Shown piece by piece: positions 7,026-16,015 of a DNA stretch of 48,872 bases. A program made the position numbers and the translations under genes. Within the stretch, counting starts at the first letter, position 1. Each line of letters opens with the position of its first letter. Where the stretch lies: NCBI GenBank assembly GCA_041740975.1, contig JBGSKV010000102.1, forward strand, positions 1-48,872, read 5' to 3'. This DNA is from JBGSKV01 sp041740975. GTDB taxonomy: Bacteria; Bdellovibrionota_B; Oligoflexia; Oligoflexales; JALZUQ01. The notes under the pieces were generated by a model. It was not told the DNA's origin, ran no database searches, and was given only the letters and a program-made list of their open reading frames with translations.

Positions 7026-8762
7026 TTATACCAATGGTTTTGGCAAAACGCGTAGAATAACTTCGATGAGCTGTGGGCTTCCGATCGGCTTAGAAGCGTG
7101 GGCCTGAAATCCAGCGAGGAGGGCTTCTTCACGATCTTCCTTTCGAGCGTAAGCTGTCAGGGCAATAGCCGGAATTTGCGATTCGGGGCGATCTTCGGCG
7201 GCCCGCAGTTTTTTTATGAATTCGATTCCGCTCTCCTCACTCATGCCGACGTCACTGATGATGACGTCGGGAAGCCAGGTCGAGAGAATTTTTCTAGCTT
7301 CTTCAGCGCTTTCGGCGATTTTTGCGTCCGCACCGCACCGGACAAGGATAGAGTGAATCAAAATTCTGGTGTCATATTCATCGTCAATTGCCAAAACTTT
7401 GAATCCTGCCAAGGCTTTCGAGTTCCACATATGAGGATCTTTTCCCAGACTAGGTGGTAAAAAATCAACATTTGCTCGGATTTCTGCAGCAGCAGCGGGA
7501 GTCATCATGACGGGAAGTATAATGGTAAAACAAGAACCTTTGCCTTTTCCTTCGCTGTCCGCAAAAACCATACCGCCATGTAACTCTATGATGTGTCGGA
7601 CGATGGCAAGTCCCAAACCCAGGCCTCCGAAGGCGCGAGTCGAAGAGCTATCTTCCTGGCGGAAGCGGTCAAATACGTATGGTAGAAATTCTGGGTCAAT
7701 TCCTTTGCCCTGATCTATGACTTTGATCTCAAGCCTAGACTCTCGTCTTTGCGTTTTGATCGAAATGGTACTTCCCTTAGGGGAGAACTTTATTGCGTTC
7801 GAGAGTAGGTTCCAGACCACCTGTTGCAAACGAGTGGAGTCGCCAAGAATGAATCCCGTAATGGAAGCAAATGAAGTTTCAAGTTTTATGTCTTTTGCAT
7901 GCGCCGAAAGTTTCACAGCTTCAATTGCAAAATCAACGATGGTAACGGGGTCGACCAAATGGTTTGCCAGCTGGATTTTGCCCGTAATGATTCTGGAGAC
8001 GTCTAACAAATCTTCAATGAGTTCGGCTTGAATTTTTGCGTTGCGGTAAATACTATCAATCGCACTTTTCATCGAGTCTGGAGAGGTTTCTCCGAGTCTT
8101 AATAGATCAGAATAACCAATGATAACGTTGAGTGGAGTTCTGAGTTCATGAGAAAGAGTTGAAAGAAACTCATCTTTCATTTTGTTGGCGCGGCGTAAGT
8201 CCGACGTCCTTTGCTCGACCCTAAGTTCAAGATTATGCTTTGACTCGAGGAGTTCGCCTTGTATTTTGTTTTTATGGTCAATTTGTTCTTTTAGTTTCTG
8301 ATTGGCTTCATGAAGCATGGTAGGCGAAGGGAGATTGATGGCTTTTGGCATGAGCGGCCATAGAACAATGGCAGTTGTGGCCGAGATAAGAGCTGTGAAA
8401 AGCTTCAACAATCCCTGAAAGTAATAATCGGGGTTCCAAACGGCCCAGATTTCAAATAAATGCGTTGCTCCGCAGGCAAATATGAACGCGGCAAACATCC
8501 GAAACACCCAGTTGAATGCAAGATCATTGCGTCGGCGCACGAAGACAATGAGTGCGATGGGAATACTAAAATAAGAAAGAGCGATGAGTAAGTCGGATCC
8601 GACATTTAGCCAAAGAACATCTGAACGCCACAAATAGCAGTGTCCATGCGGCATAAAGCCAGATGAGTCGAAAGCGCCCTTCAAATAATCGAATAATGAA
8701 GTCGTCGGCGGTGGGGTCGTTGCCGCAGTGGATGCAATATGTTCGGCGTGATGGTGATCCAT
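7026..8762 (-). CDS. Hybrid sensor histidine kinase with ethylene-receptor-like N-terminal domain
   Basis: The 578-residue protein begins with a His-rich stretch (MDHHHAEH) and then a three-helix membrane domain like that of plant ETR1: HGHCYLW, SDLLIALSYFSIPIALIVFV (Asp 57), AAFIFACGATHLFEIW (Cys 97, His 101) and KLFTALISATTAIVLWPLMP. In ETR1 the equivalent Asp, Cys and His are needed for binding ethylene through copper. A coiled coil (about 150-195) leads to a HisKA domain with STLSHELRTP (His 205), a HATPase domain with NLLSNAIKF (Asn 322), DQGKGI and GGLGLGLAIV, and a receiver domain (about 454-575) with the phospho-acceptor Asp 504 in DVIISDVGM and a Lys in SKPIG. No output domain is present, so the receiver may pass phosphate on or regulate the kinase. 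The AAAGGT ribosome site supports this start. Confidence 0.9.
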   Translation of the reverse strand: MDHHHAEHIASTAATTPPPTTSLFDYLKGAFDSSGFMPHGHCYLWRSDVLWLNVGSDLLIALSYFSIPIALIVFVRRRNDLAFNWVFRMFAAFIFACGATHLFEIWAVWNPDYYFQGLLKLFTALISATTAIVLWPLMPKAINLPSPTMLHEANQKLKEQIDHKNKIQGELLESKHNLELRVEQRTSDLRRANKMKDEFLSTLSHELRTPLNVIIGYSDLLRLGETSPDSMKSAIDSIYRNAKIQAELIEDLLDVSRIITGKIQLANHLVDPVTIVDFAIEAVKLSAHAKDIKLETSFASITGFILGDSTRLQQVVWNLLSNAIKFSPKGSTISIKTQRRESRLEIKVIDQGKGIDPEFLPYVFDRFRQEDSSSTRAFGGLGLGLAIVRHIIELHGGMVFADSEGKGKGSCFTIILPVMMTPAAAAEIRANVDFLPPSLGKDPHMWNSKALAGFKVLAIDDEYDTRILIHSILVRCGADAKIAESAEEARKILSTWLPDVIISDVGMSEESGIEFIKKLRAAEDRPESQIPAIALTAYARKEDREEALLAGFQAHASKPIGSPQLIEVILRVLPKPLV

Positions 8763-8857
8763 GGTCGACCTTTCTGGCCGGCAGATTTATCATCCGCTCA
8801 ACAAAATGCCAAGCCTATTCCTGACATCGCCGGAACCTGTAGGATCTGGCATACAGG

Positions 8858-9280
8858 TCATACTCGATCTACTTCAATCGTCGGATAATCTTCAATGTAT
8901 TCTTCACCGTTGATCCCGTAGTATTTAACGATGCGCTCCAAGAAATTCGCTTCGTAACTGACGACCCCAGCTTTCCAAACCGATTGAAGGAACTCAGGAA
9001 ATGTACTGCGTCCTTCTTGATCGGTCCTGAGTGCTGTGATCAACGCATCGCGATCGAATTTGGGGATTTCATGTGTGCCCATCACAAGTGGGGTGCCCTG
9101 CTGAACCACCGATCCTTGATTCATTCGGTAAACTGACTGACAAGAGGGTAGCGTCCAGCGATTGGTAAGGGCTCCCGCTTGACGAAGAACTTCGGCAAGG
9201 ACTGGAAATCCGCCGACTTTAGGACGAATGGCCATTGCGTGTTTTTGAGCCTGTGTGAGTTTATCTGCTAGATCTGACAT
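8858..9280 (-). CDS. DUF1398 family protein
   Basis: The 140-residue soluble protein matches the DUF1398 family (E. coli YbcV type). The diagnostic C-terminal part is present: STFPEFLQSVWKAGVVSYEA, then FLERIVKYYGINGEEYIEDYP. The N-terminal part (KVGGFPVLAEVLRQAGAL) also fits. The molecular function is unknown. It follows marR by 9 bp and has its own AAGGAGA ribosome site, so it is probably the operon partner and the target of that regulator. Confidence 0.85.
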   Translation of the reverse strand: MSDLADKLTQAQKHAMAIRPKVGGFPVLAEVLRQAGALTNRWTLPSCQSVYRMNQGSVVQQGTPLVMGTHEIPKFDRDALITALRTDQEGRSTFPEFLQSVWKAGVVSYEANFLERIVKYYGINGEEYIEDYPTIEVDRV

Positions 9281-9289
9281 GTTTTCTCC

Positions 9290-9760
9290 TTATTCGGTTG
9301 GGTTAACATTGAGTTTATGAATCTCTGTCAATTTGACCAATGTGGTCATCAAGCTTCGACGCTCGGACTTAGATAATACTGAAAAAAAACTCTCGTCGTT
9401 CTCGTCGGCAACCTTCGCCAATCTTGGGACAAGCTTGTTTGCTTTTGAAGTCAGCATAATGTCTTGGAAGCGCCGATCTTCGGACGCTTCGGCGCGTGTG
9501 ACGAGTCCTTTTTTAAGAAGGCGATCAATTAGTTTTGAGACTGCTCCACGAGTCAGCCCAGTTAGATCGGCCACTGTGCTGGGACTGGCTTTATCATCGC
9601 CGGAGTACATTTGTCGTAAGATGACCCACTCTGCAACAGTCACTTCGTGGGCTGCAAGCTTTCGCGCAAACGATTGCGACACGGAGTTTGATACGATGCG
9701 AAGTCGATAACCGATATGTGACCTGAGTGCACTAGCCTTTAGCTTTGCATGTTTTGACAT
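9290..9760 (-). CDS. MarR family transcriptional regulator
   Basis: The 156-residue protein has the MarR winged helix: VTVAEWVILRQMYSGD, then a helix-turn-helix PSTVADLTGLTRGAVSKLID at about residues 60-80, and the wing RRFQDIMLTSKANKLVPRLA. Such proteins are dimeric repressors that usually respond to small phenolic or oxidant ligands. GAGGGAGG precedes the ATG. A promoter and an overlapping palindrome sit 30-70 bp upstream, which suggests that it represses itself and the downstream DUF1398 gene. Confidence 0.92.
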   Translation of the reverse strand: MSKHAKLKASALRSHIGYRLRIVSNSVSQSFARKLAAHEVTVAEWVILRQMYSGDDKASPSTVADLTGLTRGAVSKLIDRLLKKGLVTRAEASEDRRFQDIMLTSKANKLVPRLAKVADENDESFFSVLSKSERRSLMTTLVKLTEIHKLNVNPTE

Positions 9761-9790
9761 TTGTCCTCCCTCTCATGGTATCCAAAAACC

Positions 9791-9828
9791 ATACTAGTTT
9801 CTTACACAATAGTTGTCTAGGAAACTAT
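9791..9828 (-). promoter_or_regulatory. Promoter of marR-DUF1398 with overlapping MarR-like operator
   Basis: Read on the minus strand, TAGACA (9819-9814) and TAGTAT (9796-9791) are separated by 17 bp, a good sigma-70-like pair. The -35 box lies inside a 20-bp imperfect palindrome at 9809-9828 (ATAGTT, eight bases, AACTAT; 8 of 10 pairs symmetric), the usual size for a MarR dimer site. Binding there would block the polymerase, giving autorepression. The assignment is from sequence only. Confidence 0.55.
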
Positions 9829-9982
9829 CTCGGCAAAGGTGTGAGAAAATTGAGAAGATATTCGAAGGACTAAAATAGGTTTTAAATTCAAATAGTTACA
9901 TAAGGTCTGCCCAAAGGTATGCGAAATTTACGTGTCGATGGTAAACAAGGTGTCACTGCTCAAGACGTTAGGAGTCAACATA

Positions 9983-10891
9983 ATGGTTCACTTATCTGCA
10001 TTGTTATTATCTTTTTCAATGGCGACACTTTTGTACGCGACGCCTGGAGTGGTGTCAGTAGCAACGGCACAGTATCACTTGGAAGGAAATCTTTCGCATA
10101 CAGCATTTATGGCGAAGATCTCCGACATGGCAGAGAAGGCAGATGCAAAGGGAGCGGAGGTATTAGTCCTTCCGGAGTTTGTGACTCTAGACCGTTGGCC
10201 AAAGGATAGCAAGTTGACGGACCGCCAGATCGTCGAACTTATTGCCGATCAAACCAATGCTGGATACATCGACTTATTAAAAACTCTCGCCAAGCGTCAT
10301 GATCTTATCATTCTCGGTGGAAGCACCGGCCTGCGTGAAGGAGGTCGAATATATAATTCTGCACCCTTGGTGTTTCCGGATGGGAAAATAGTGTGGCATC
10401 GCAAAGTTCATTTGACCAACTGGGAGAAAGAAAGATCGTTCGCGGCAGGAGAAAATGTGACTGTTGTCGAAACCAAGTTTGGAAGAATCGCGATTTTGAC
10501 TTGCTATGATTCGGAGTTTCCAGATTTGTCACTTCAGCTTGTCAAAGAAAAACCCGACATTATTTTGGTCCCTTCCATGACCGAATCCCCTGCAGGCAGG
10601 CTGCGAGTCCTATGGGCCGCGCAGGCTCGTGCGGTTGAGCACACGGCCTTTGCGGTCGTCTCTAATACTGTCGGTGAAACGTCAGCTGATTGGAAAAACT
10701 TTGGCATTGCGACTATTCTTAGCCCGCAGATATCGGAACTTGATCCTGTTTATGTACAAGGTGATGGCAAAACGCATTCACTAGTGGTGAGCAAAATCGA
10801 CATCGGTGCTCTACACAAAGCGAGATTAAAATCCCCTTGGCAACCGAGTAGGGTTCTTCGAGACAAGAAGTCAAATTTGCTCACCAAATGA
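9983..10891 (+). CDS. Exported carbon-nitrogen hydrolase (nitrilase superfamily)
   Basis: The start at 9983 is chosen over upstream ATGs because AGGAG lies eight bases before it and the 302-residue product then begins with a signal peptide (MVHLSALLLSFSMATLLYA). The nitrilase catalytic triad is complete: Glu 65 in VLVLPEF, Lys 141 in WHRKVHLT and Cys 174 in AILTCYDSEFP. These enzymes hydrolyse amides or nitriles by a thioester intermediate. A predicted periplasmic location is unusual, since most relatives are cytoplasmic. The pattern most resembles the amidohydrolase branches (GRIAILTCYDSEFPDL), but the substrate cannot be told. It is probably monocistronic. Confidence 0.88.
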   Translation: MVHLSALLLSFSMATLLYATPGVVSVATAQYHLEGNLSHTAFMAKISDMAEKADAKGAEVLVLPEFVTLDRWPKDSKLTDRQIVELIADQTNAGYIDLLKTLAKRHDLIILGGSTGLREGGRIYNSAPLVFPDGKIVWHRKVHLTNWEKERSFAAGENVTVVETKFGRIAILTCYDSEFPDLSLQLVKEKPDIILVPSMTESPAGRLRVLWAAQARAVEHTAFAVVSNTVGETSADWKNFGIATILSPQISELDPVYVQGDGKTHSLVVSKIDIGALHKARLKSPWQPSRVLRDKKSNLLTK

Positions 10892-11072
10892 CTTGCAAAC
10901 GCGTTGATCCAACCAACGGCTGCTAACATTTAAGTTTCGAAAATATACTAAAACAACAAATTGATACCAGCAACGAACGTAAGAGTTGCATCAATTGGAT
11001 TTGGCGATGGCACCCTTTTTGCTTCTTTAATTTAGTCCAAGGTTGGGCAGACCAAACATAAGGGAGATAGAC

Positions 11073-11450
11073 ATGGTCATGAAATTTTTTCTAATGGCGA
11101 CTTTGGCATTTGGGGCTTGGATAGGTCATTCTGACGCAGCCAGTGCACAGGATTTTGATCAGTGTTTTAAGCGGCGGGCAAATGGACCTGGCGCTGTTTT
11201 CTACCGATGTGAATCGGTTCAAATACGCTCAGTATTTTATGGCACGTTGGAAGAGTGTCGGCGTCCCGGACATCGTCTCATAGAGGAAGTGGGATTTCTC
11301 TCTGCTACTCGAAGAAACCACAGAAGCATCGCTCTCTATCGCTGTCATTGGAGAAATCCATGGAGTCACTGGGTATCGGATGACTCGCGCTGCGATGGCG
11401 GGTATACTGATTACTTTATGGGTTATTGTAACTTAGGTCGTGATCGCTAA
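11073..11450 (+). CDS. Small secreted cysteine-containing protein
   Basis: The start at 11073 follows an AGGGAG ribosome site; the product has a signal peptide (VMKFFLMATLAFGAWIGHS, cleavage near ASAQ). The mature part of about 100 residues has six cysteines and a repeat-like layout: FYRCESV, TLEECRRPGH, ALYRCHW and SDDSRCDGG. The last 90 residues of the next gene show the same order (EEC, VG, LYRCH, S..S.C), so the two neighbours share a module. The pattern PLYRC recalls the DUF5648-type repeats of secreted proteins, but this is tentative. Function unknown. Confidence 0.65.
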   Translation: MVMKFFLMATLAFGAWIGHSDAASAQDFDQCFKRRANGPGAVFYRCESVQIRSVFYGTLEECRRPGHRLIEEVGFLSATRRNHRSIALYRCHWRNPWSHWVSDDSRCDGGYTDYFMGYCNLGRDR

Positions 11451-11493
11451 TGGTTGATTTCGGCTTTTGTGAATAACTAAGCTGGAGTCTTGA

Positions 11494-13044
11494 ATGCTTG
11501 GCATGCGGTTTGGTGTTGCAGTCCTACTTTTTGTGTCAGTTGTAGCCTGCAAGCAGGCCCGCATTCCAAAAGAATCTCAAACAAACGAATCTCAGACAAA
11601 AGAAACCGCGGCGCCCGAAACGGATGCTCCGACCGCGGCTGCTTCGATTGCGGCCGCGTCCGTTCTCAACAAGTTGCGTTTTACAGTTGGCAAACCCTTT
11701 ATTCTCCTCGGCCCGGTTTCTGATCTCGCTGACAATCCTCTCACCGTGATTCCCGCCGATGGCGGCATTATCGCATACACTGCTAACTCCAAAACTTCTC
11801 GCATGCAGGGTGCAAGCCCGGAGAGTTTGAAACTCACCAAGCGCGACATTCTCGTGCCTGGTCCGAAAGGCCGTTTTGATGACTGCGGTGTTTGGTTGCA
11901 ATCAGCCATTCCTATTAACCAGTCCAAAGTGCTGGGCTGGTATCATGCCGAACGAGACTGCAACTACGAAGCTAACTTTGAAACATACAAAACGGTCGGA
12001 GCTGCCGTATCAAACGATGGTGGATTGACGTTTGCAAAAGTCGGAACGACTCCGGTGATTAAATCTCCAGTGAAGCCCGTTTCTGGAGCTCAAACCGGAT
12101 CGGGGGATCAGGCGGTCGTTCGTTGGCGCGATCATTACTATATGTATGTTCTGGATATCCCCGCCCAAGGCAATTGGGGCAACGGGGTCGCGCGTGCGGT
12201 GGTTTTGCCAAATGGCGACGCTGGTCCCTGGCTCAAATGGCATAATGGCAGTTTTAGTTCACCGGCAATAGATGGTCCCCTGACACAAATTAGTGGATTC
12301 ACCATAAGTTCCGCCTCGGTTTATGAGCCAGAAGATATGATTTCGGCTGTTATCGCCGATCCTGCGGTTAATGGAGTTAAATTTTCTTTGTCGTCCGATG
12401 GTGTCCACTTTGCATCGTTAAGCGATCCACTTTGGGCCTTCGACAAAGCGAGTTGGGGGAGTCGGAAGTTCGAGGATGGTGATATCGTTACTTACACCAG
12501 CCACGCTCCGCGTGGGGGTGAAGGTCAGTGGAGTAATGAATTTTATTTGTTTAACACATTCATTCATGCCGGAGAAGATTTCAGAAAACGCTACTTGGTT
12601 GGGCGAAGAGTCGGCGTCGCGAGTCGCAAGGGCGCCAGTGACCCTGCTGTGCGGATGGAGTTAGCGCGGTATTATTCCAAACAAAGCGGACACCATCGCG
12701 TTACGACTGCACCGGTTCCCGCATCGCATGACTTCGAGTTCTCGGTCGGCTATGTCTACACGAGAAAATATCCTGGTATGACGGCGTTAGAAGAGTGTGT
12801 CCATAGAGACTACCATCCCAACGCCACAATGCTCAGTCGCAACTGTGCCAAAGAAAACTGGCAAAAGGCCCGAACCGTTGGCTGGGTGTGGGAAGCCAAT
12901 CGTCCGAATACTGTTCCGCTCTACCGCTGTCACTATTCAGAGGGCCGGGATTATTTTATTTCGAATCGCTCTGATTGCGAAAATAGTTCTGACAAAATTC
13001 AAATGGATGACAATCTGGGCTGGGCCGAGGCGCCAAACAACTAA
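11494..13044 (+). CDS. Lipoprotein with beta-propeller-like domain and shared C-terminal module
   Basis: The ATG at 11494 follows GGAG; the N terminus ends in a lipobox (SVVACKQ, Cys about 19) and is followed by a Thr/Ala/Glu-rich linker. Residues 60-400 contain repeated motifs such as AAVSNDGGLTF, GDQAVVRWRDHYYMYVLD and FSLSSDGVHFASLSD, resembling the blades of sialidase or glycoside-hydrolase family 43-like propellers. No catalytic residues can be assigned with confidence. Residues 425-516 form a second domain (ALEECVHRDYHPN, VPLYRCHYSEGRDYFIS) shared with the gene just upstream. A surface glycan-binding or hydrolytic role is a guess. The 3' end overlaps that of the next, convergent gene by four bases. 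Confidence 0.7.
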   Translation: MLGMRFGVAVLLFVSVVACKQARIPKESQTNESQTKETAAPETDAPTAAASIAAASVLNKLRFTVGKPFILLGPVSDLADNPLTVIPADGGIIAYTANSKTSRMQGASPESLKLTKRDILVPGPKGRFDDCGVWLQSAIPINQSKVLGWYHAERDCNYEANFETYKTVGAAVSNDGGLTFAKVGTTPVIKSPVKPVSGAQTGSGDQAVVRWRDHYYMYVLDIPAQGNWGNGVARAVVLPNGDAGPWLKWHNGSFSSPAIDGPLTQISGFTISSASVYEPEDMISAVIADPAVNGVKFSLSSDGVHFASLSDPLWAFDKASWGSRKFEDGDIVTYTSHAPRGGEGQWSNEFYLFNTFIHAGEDFRKRYLVGRRVGVASRKGASDPAVRMELARYYSKQSGHHRVTTAPVPASHDFEFSVGYVYTRKYPGMTALEECVHRDYHPNATMLSRNCAKENWQKARTVGWVWEANRPNTVPLYRCHYSEGRDYFISNRSDCENSSDKIQMDDNLGWAEAPNN

Positions 13045-13439
13045 AGGATTTCGCAATCCATTCTGATCGCCATTGAACCATACGACTTCGATGTCACGAA
13101 ACGAGCTTCGTACGCATGTTCCGTTGGGGCCAACTCTATTTTGACCGGAGTATCCAGTTCACGATGACCTGATGGTTCAAAATCATGATGCCACAATCCT
13201 CCACAGGTGAAAGGTTCGCGAGCGATGATTCGTCTGTTCACTTCGTCGTTGTTTTTGCAGACTACTGTTGCCGTGGCGAAATGATGCATAACTTCTCCGA
13301 AGTCTACCAATAGATCCTCACCTTTCGGAAAAACAAATGAACTACTGGTTAGTGGATCGTGGCATAGGACGTTGATTCCGGCAAAAGTCATAGAACCATT
13401 CATAAAACTCAAGATCGCGATAATTTTTCTCATTTTCAT
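13041..13439 (-). CDS. Small exported protein of unknown function
   Basis: The start at 13439 (MKMRKIIAILSFMNGSMTFA) gives a signal peptide and lies just after GGAGA; a second ATG at 13433 is equally possible. The mature part of about 110 residues has four cysteines (VLCHDP, VVCKNN, FTCGG, MDCEIL), likely in two disulfides, and is predicted to be beta-rich. No family is recognised. It is convergent with the propeller-like lipoprotein. Confidence 0.6.
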   Translation of the reverse strand: MKMRKIIAILSFMNGSMTFAGINVLCHDPLTSSSFVFPKGEDLLVDFGEVMHHFATATVVCKNNDEVNRRIIAREPFTCGGLWHHDFEPSGHRELDTPVKIELAPTEHAYEARFVTSKSYGSMAIRMDCEIL

Positions 13440-13669
13440 TGTCTCCAACATGTTTGTTAGAGAACAATTTAGGTCGAGAGTCGGCTTTAGAAAAATAGAT
13501 TCTTGTTATGAATAGCATAGGCACAATCGATCAAAGTACTTCGGATTTGCTACTTTCGGAATCCCCAGCCTAATTTGATCCTTTTGAATTGTTAAGATTC
13601 GTACATATGACTTTCCTACCGCAAGGTTCGTCACCACTTTCAATGTGGCTAATCCGATGTCTCTGACGA

Positions 13670-16015
13670 CTAACCCGTCGTCACCATGCCGCAAGCTATG
13701 CCAACTAAAGTTTCCTTGAGAAGTGCTTCGTCGCCATCATTCATCGCGAGAATTTGCAGTAAGTTCAAAATATGAACATGAGGGGATCGCATGCGAATGC
13801 TCTCTTCAAGCCAAGGCCGGTACCACAGCATGGACTCATGCCCACTTAAATCCTTCACGAAGTTTACAGCCTTATTATACTCATTTCTGAATAAGCTGAT
13901 TTTGTCCGACATCCCGACTCGGTCTAAATAAAGCTCCCAAATGTCTAACTCGACTTTGCTTAAAGTAAATCCCACCGCCTTTACAAACGATGAGAAGAAA
14001 AAGCTCCGACTAAGCAGAGCTTTCAAATCCTGGCGCTCTTTCTCGGCTAGTGAGCTCCAGGCGCTACCAACACCCCACCATGTTGGTAGTAGCAATCGCG
14101 ACTGGGTCCAACACAGCACCCATGGAATTGCGCGAAGTGAACCCAAGGAAAACTCGGCCTGCGCGCGACGGCTAGGTCGAGACCCAATCTTGAGCATCTC
14201 CAAATACGAGTAGGGCGTCGCTTGCAAATATTGATTCAGTGTCGATTCGTCCGTCACAAAGCGACGATAAGCCTGCTCAGTGAGCAATACGAGTTTGTCG
14301 AGTTCTGAGCTGTCGCGTCGCTTTATTTTGACGTCTTTACGCTTCGTAGCTTCAGCGCTCAGATGCGAACACTGCGACCTCAGGATTTCTTTGCTCCCAA
14401 ATATTCTTTGGATCATTTCACCCTGAATCGTAAGCTTTGGCGCGGCCAATGCTGAGTTGGGCCACCAGGATATTTGTTCCTTTAAACTGCCACCACCTCG
14501 CGCCACGCTTCCACCGGAGCCATGAAAAAAAACGGGACGTAAAGCGAACCCCTCCAATGTGGAGTCGATATCATACATTGCTTGGCGGATCAGATGGCGA
14601 CTCGACAAAACTCCACTTTGTTTCGCAGAGTCGGAATATCCCAGCATGATCTCAAATTTCGACTCCCAATGTGTCTTAACGTGCTGAAGATATTTCTTCT
14701 GGCCCAACCAGTCGTTCAAAATCCTCGTCGCCCCAACTAAAGCATCTTTACTCTCAAACAATGGAACGACAGGCAAAGAATCACACCTTCCAATTGACCT
14801 GAGGAGTTCGAATGCATTGGTGAGGTCTTGCGACGCCTCACAGTTTGAGATGACGAAGCCTCGAGCATAACAGGTGATGTCCATGGGCCCAGCTATCTTG
14901 CTCAGCTCTAAGATCATCTGACGAATCGGAGAAGTTCTTTCCACCAAGGCATTTTCTATGAGAGTAGCATCTTCACGAAATTCCAGTGGCAATACTAGGG
15001 CAGGGAAGCTCGAAAGAATGCGTTCGATGAAAATGCTTTCGGGGTGATTGATCGCAAAGGTGGTGGCTTTCTTTTGGCTTTCGTTCCAACTTTTGATCCA
15101 AGCCTTAAGCTTGGCCCCATCAGTAGAAGTGATTCTGGCGACTTTTTTGAGATCTTTCTGAAGTTGCCGTAAGGCGGGTAGACTTGACTTAGAAGCTTTG
15201 CCAACGGCAATCAACTTTGCAAGATCTTCGGCTATGGCATCCAACTTATCGCCAATAATTTTTACGATTCTTTGCCGAGACCGCTCTAGACAGTTTTTCA
15301 TGACATCCTTGTTGACACCAGGATGACCATCTTTATCTCCTCCGACCCATGATCGCAGGCGAATTACAAAATTGTCTTTGTTTGAAAGAATATAATCAAA
15401 CAGTTCGGGTGCAAAAATAAGTGAATAAATGTATTCGGCTTCATCTTCGACCGCAGGAGATTTGTTTTTGGATATCGGATGCATCCACAGCAAGCGGATC
15501 TGATTGGTGATCCTAACATCGTCGAAAGAAAAATGATCTTGGATGCCAGCGGTCATTAACTTTTGCAGTGATCCAATGGTTTGCACAATGACAGAGGGTC
15601 TGGCTTCGGTAGGGTGGGCAGTCAAAACAAACGTAAGATTCACCTTCTGCTCAGCCAAGTCTGGTGGCAGTGGAGGCTTCATTTGCTGACGCCAACTGCG
15701 ATAGGCTGACTCGCAGACGTTGACGATTTCAAGCTGTAGTGCGAAGGCATGGGCGAGTTTCAAGCGGTCGTCGCGAGACTCTAGCTTCAGTTGATTCAAA
15801 ATTGAGTTGAGAAGCTTGGTTCCCTTTTCGGTGCGAATTTTTTTGAGCTGCTGACGATAAAACTCCACTCGCTCGTAAAATGCGTCGCCTTCGGCCTCGC
15901 GAATCGTCTCACCTAGGGTAGCTGTAAACCTTCCAACAATGTGCCTAAGTTCTGGCGGCAGCGTCTCGACTGGATTTGCGGTTTCAGCTTTTTCAGACTG
16001 AGATATATTATCCAT
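13670..16015 (-). CDS. ppc: Phosphoenolpyruvate carboxylase, divergent
   Basis: The 781-residue protein aligns over its length with PEP carboxylase, which makes oxaloacetate from PEP and bicarbonate to feed the citric acid cycle. Visible motifs are LTAHPTEARPS with the catalytic His at about residue 134, SWVGGDKDGHPGV, MLGYSDSAKQSGV, and the mobile-loop region FFHGSGGSVARGGG. The C terminus ends in TTG instead of the usual NTG. Bacterial enzymes are usually 870-940 residues, so this one is short. In the loop the first Arg of the usual FHGRGG is Ser and the Gly before the second Arg is Ala, which could affect carboxylation. The ATG at 16015 is preferred because AGGG lies six bases before it. 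Confidence 0.9.
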   Translation of the reverse strand: MDNISQSEKAETANPVETLPPELRHIVGRFTATLGETIREAEGDAFYERVEFYRQQLKKIRTEKGTKLLNSILNQLKLESRDDRLKLAHAFALQLEIVNVCESAYRSWRQQMKPPLPPDLAEQKVNLTFVLTAHPTEARPSVIVQTIGSLQKLMTAGIQDHFSFDDVRITNQIRLLWMHPISKNKSPAVEDEAEYIYSLIFAPELFDYILSNKDNFVIRLRSWVGGDKDGHPGVNKDVMKNCLERSRQRIVKIIGDKLDAIAEDLAKLIAVGKASKSSLPALRQLQKDLKKVARITSTDGAKLKAWIKSWNESQKKATTFAINHPESIFIERILSSFPALVLPLEFREDATLIENALVERTSPIRQMILELSKIAGPMDITCYARGFVISNCEASQDLTNAFELLRSIGRCDSLPVVPLFESKDALVGATRILNDWLGQKKYLQHVKTHWESKFEIMLGYSDSAKQSGVLSSRHLIRQAMYDIDSTLEGFALRPVFFHGSGGSVARGGGSLKEQISWWPNSALAAPKLTIQGEMIQRIFGSKEILRSQCSHLSAEATKRKDVKIKRRDSSELDKLVLLTEQAYRRFVTDESTLNQYLQATPYSYLEMLKIGSRPSRRAQAEFSLGSLRAIPWVLCWTQSRLLLPTWWGVGSAWSSLAEKERQDLKALLSRSFFFSSFVKAVGFTLSKVELDIWELYLDRVGMSDKISLFRNEYNKAVNFVKDLSGHESMLWYRPWLEESIRMRSPHVHILNLLQILAMNDGDEALLKETLVGIACGMVTTG

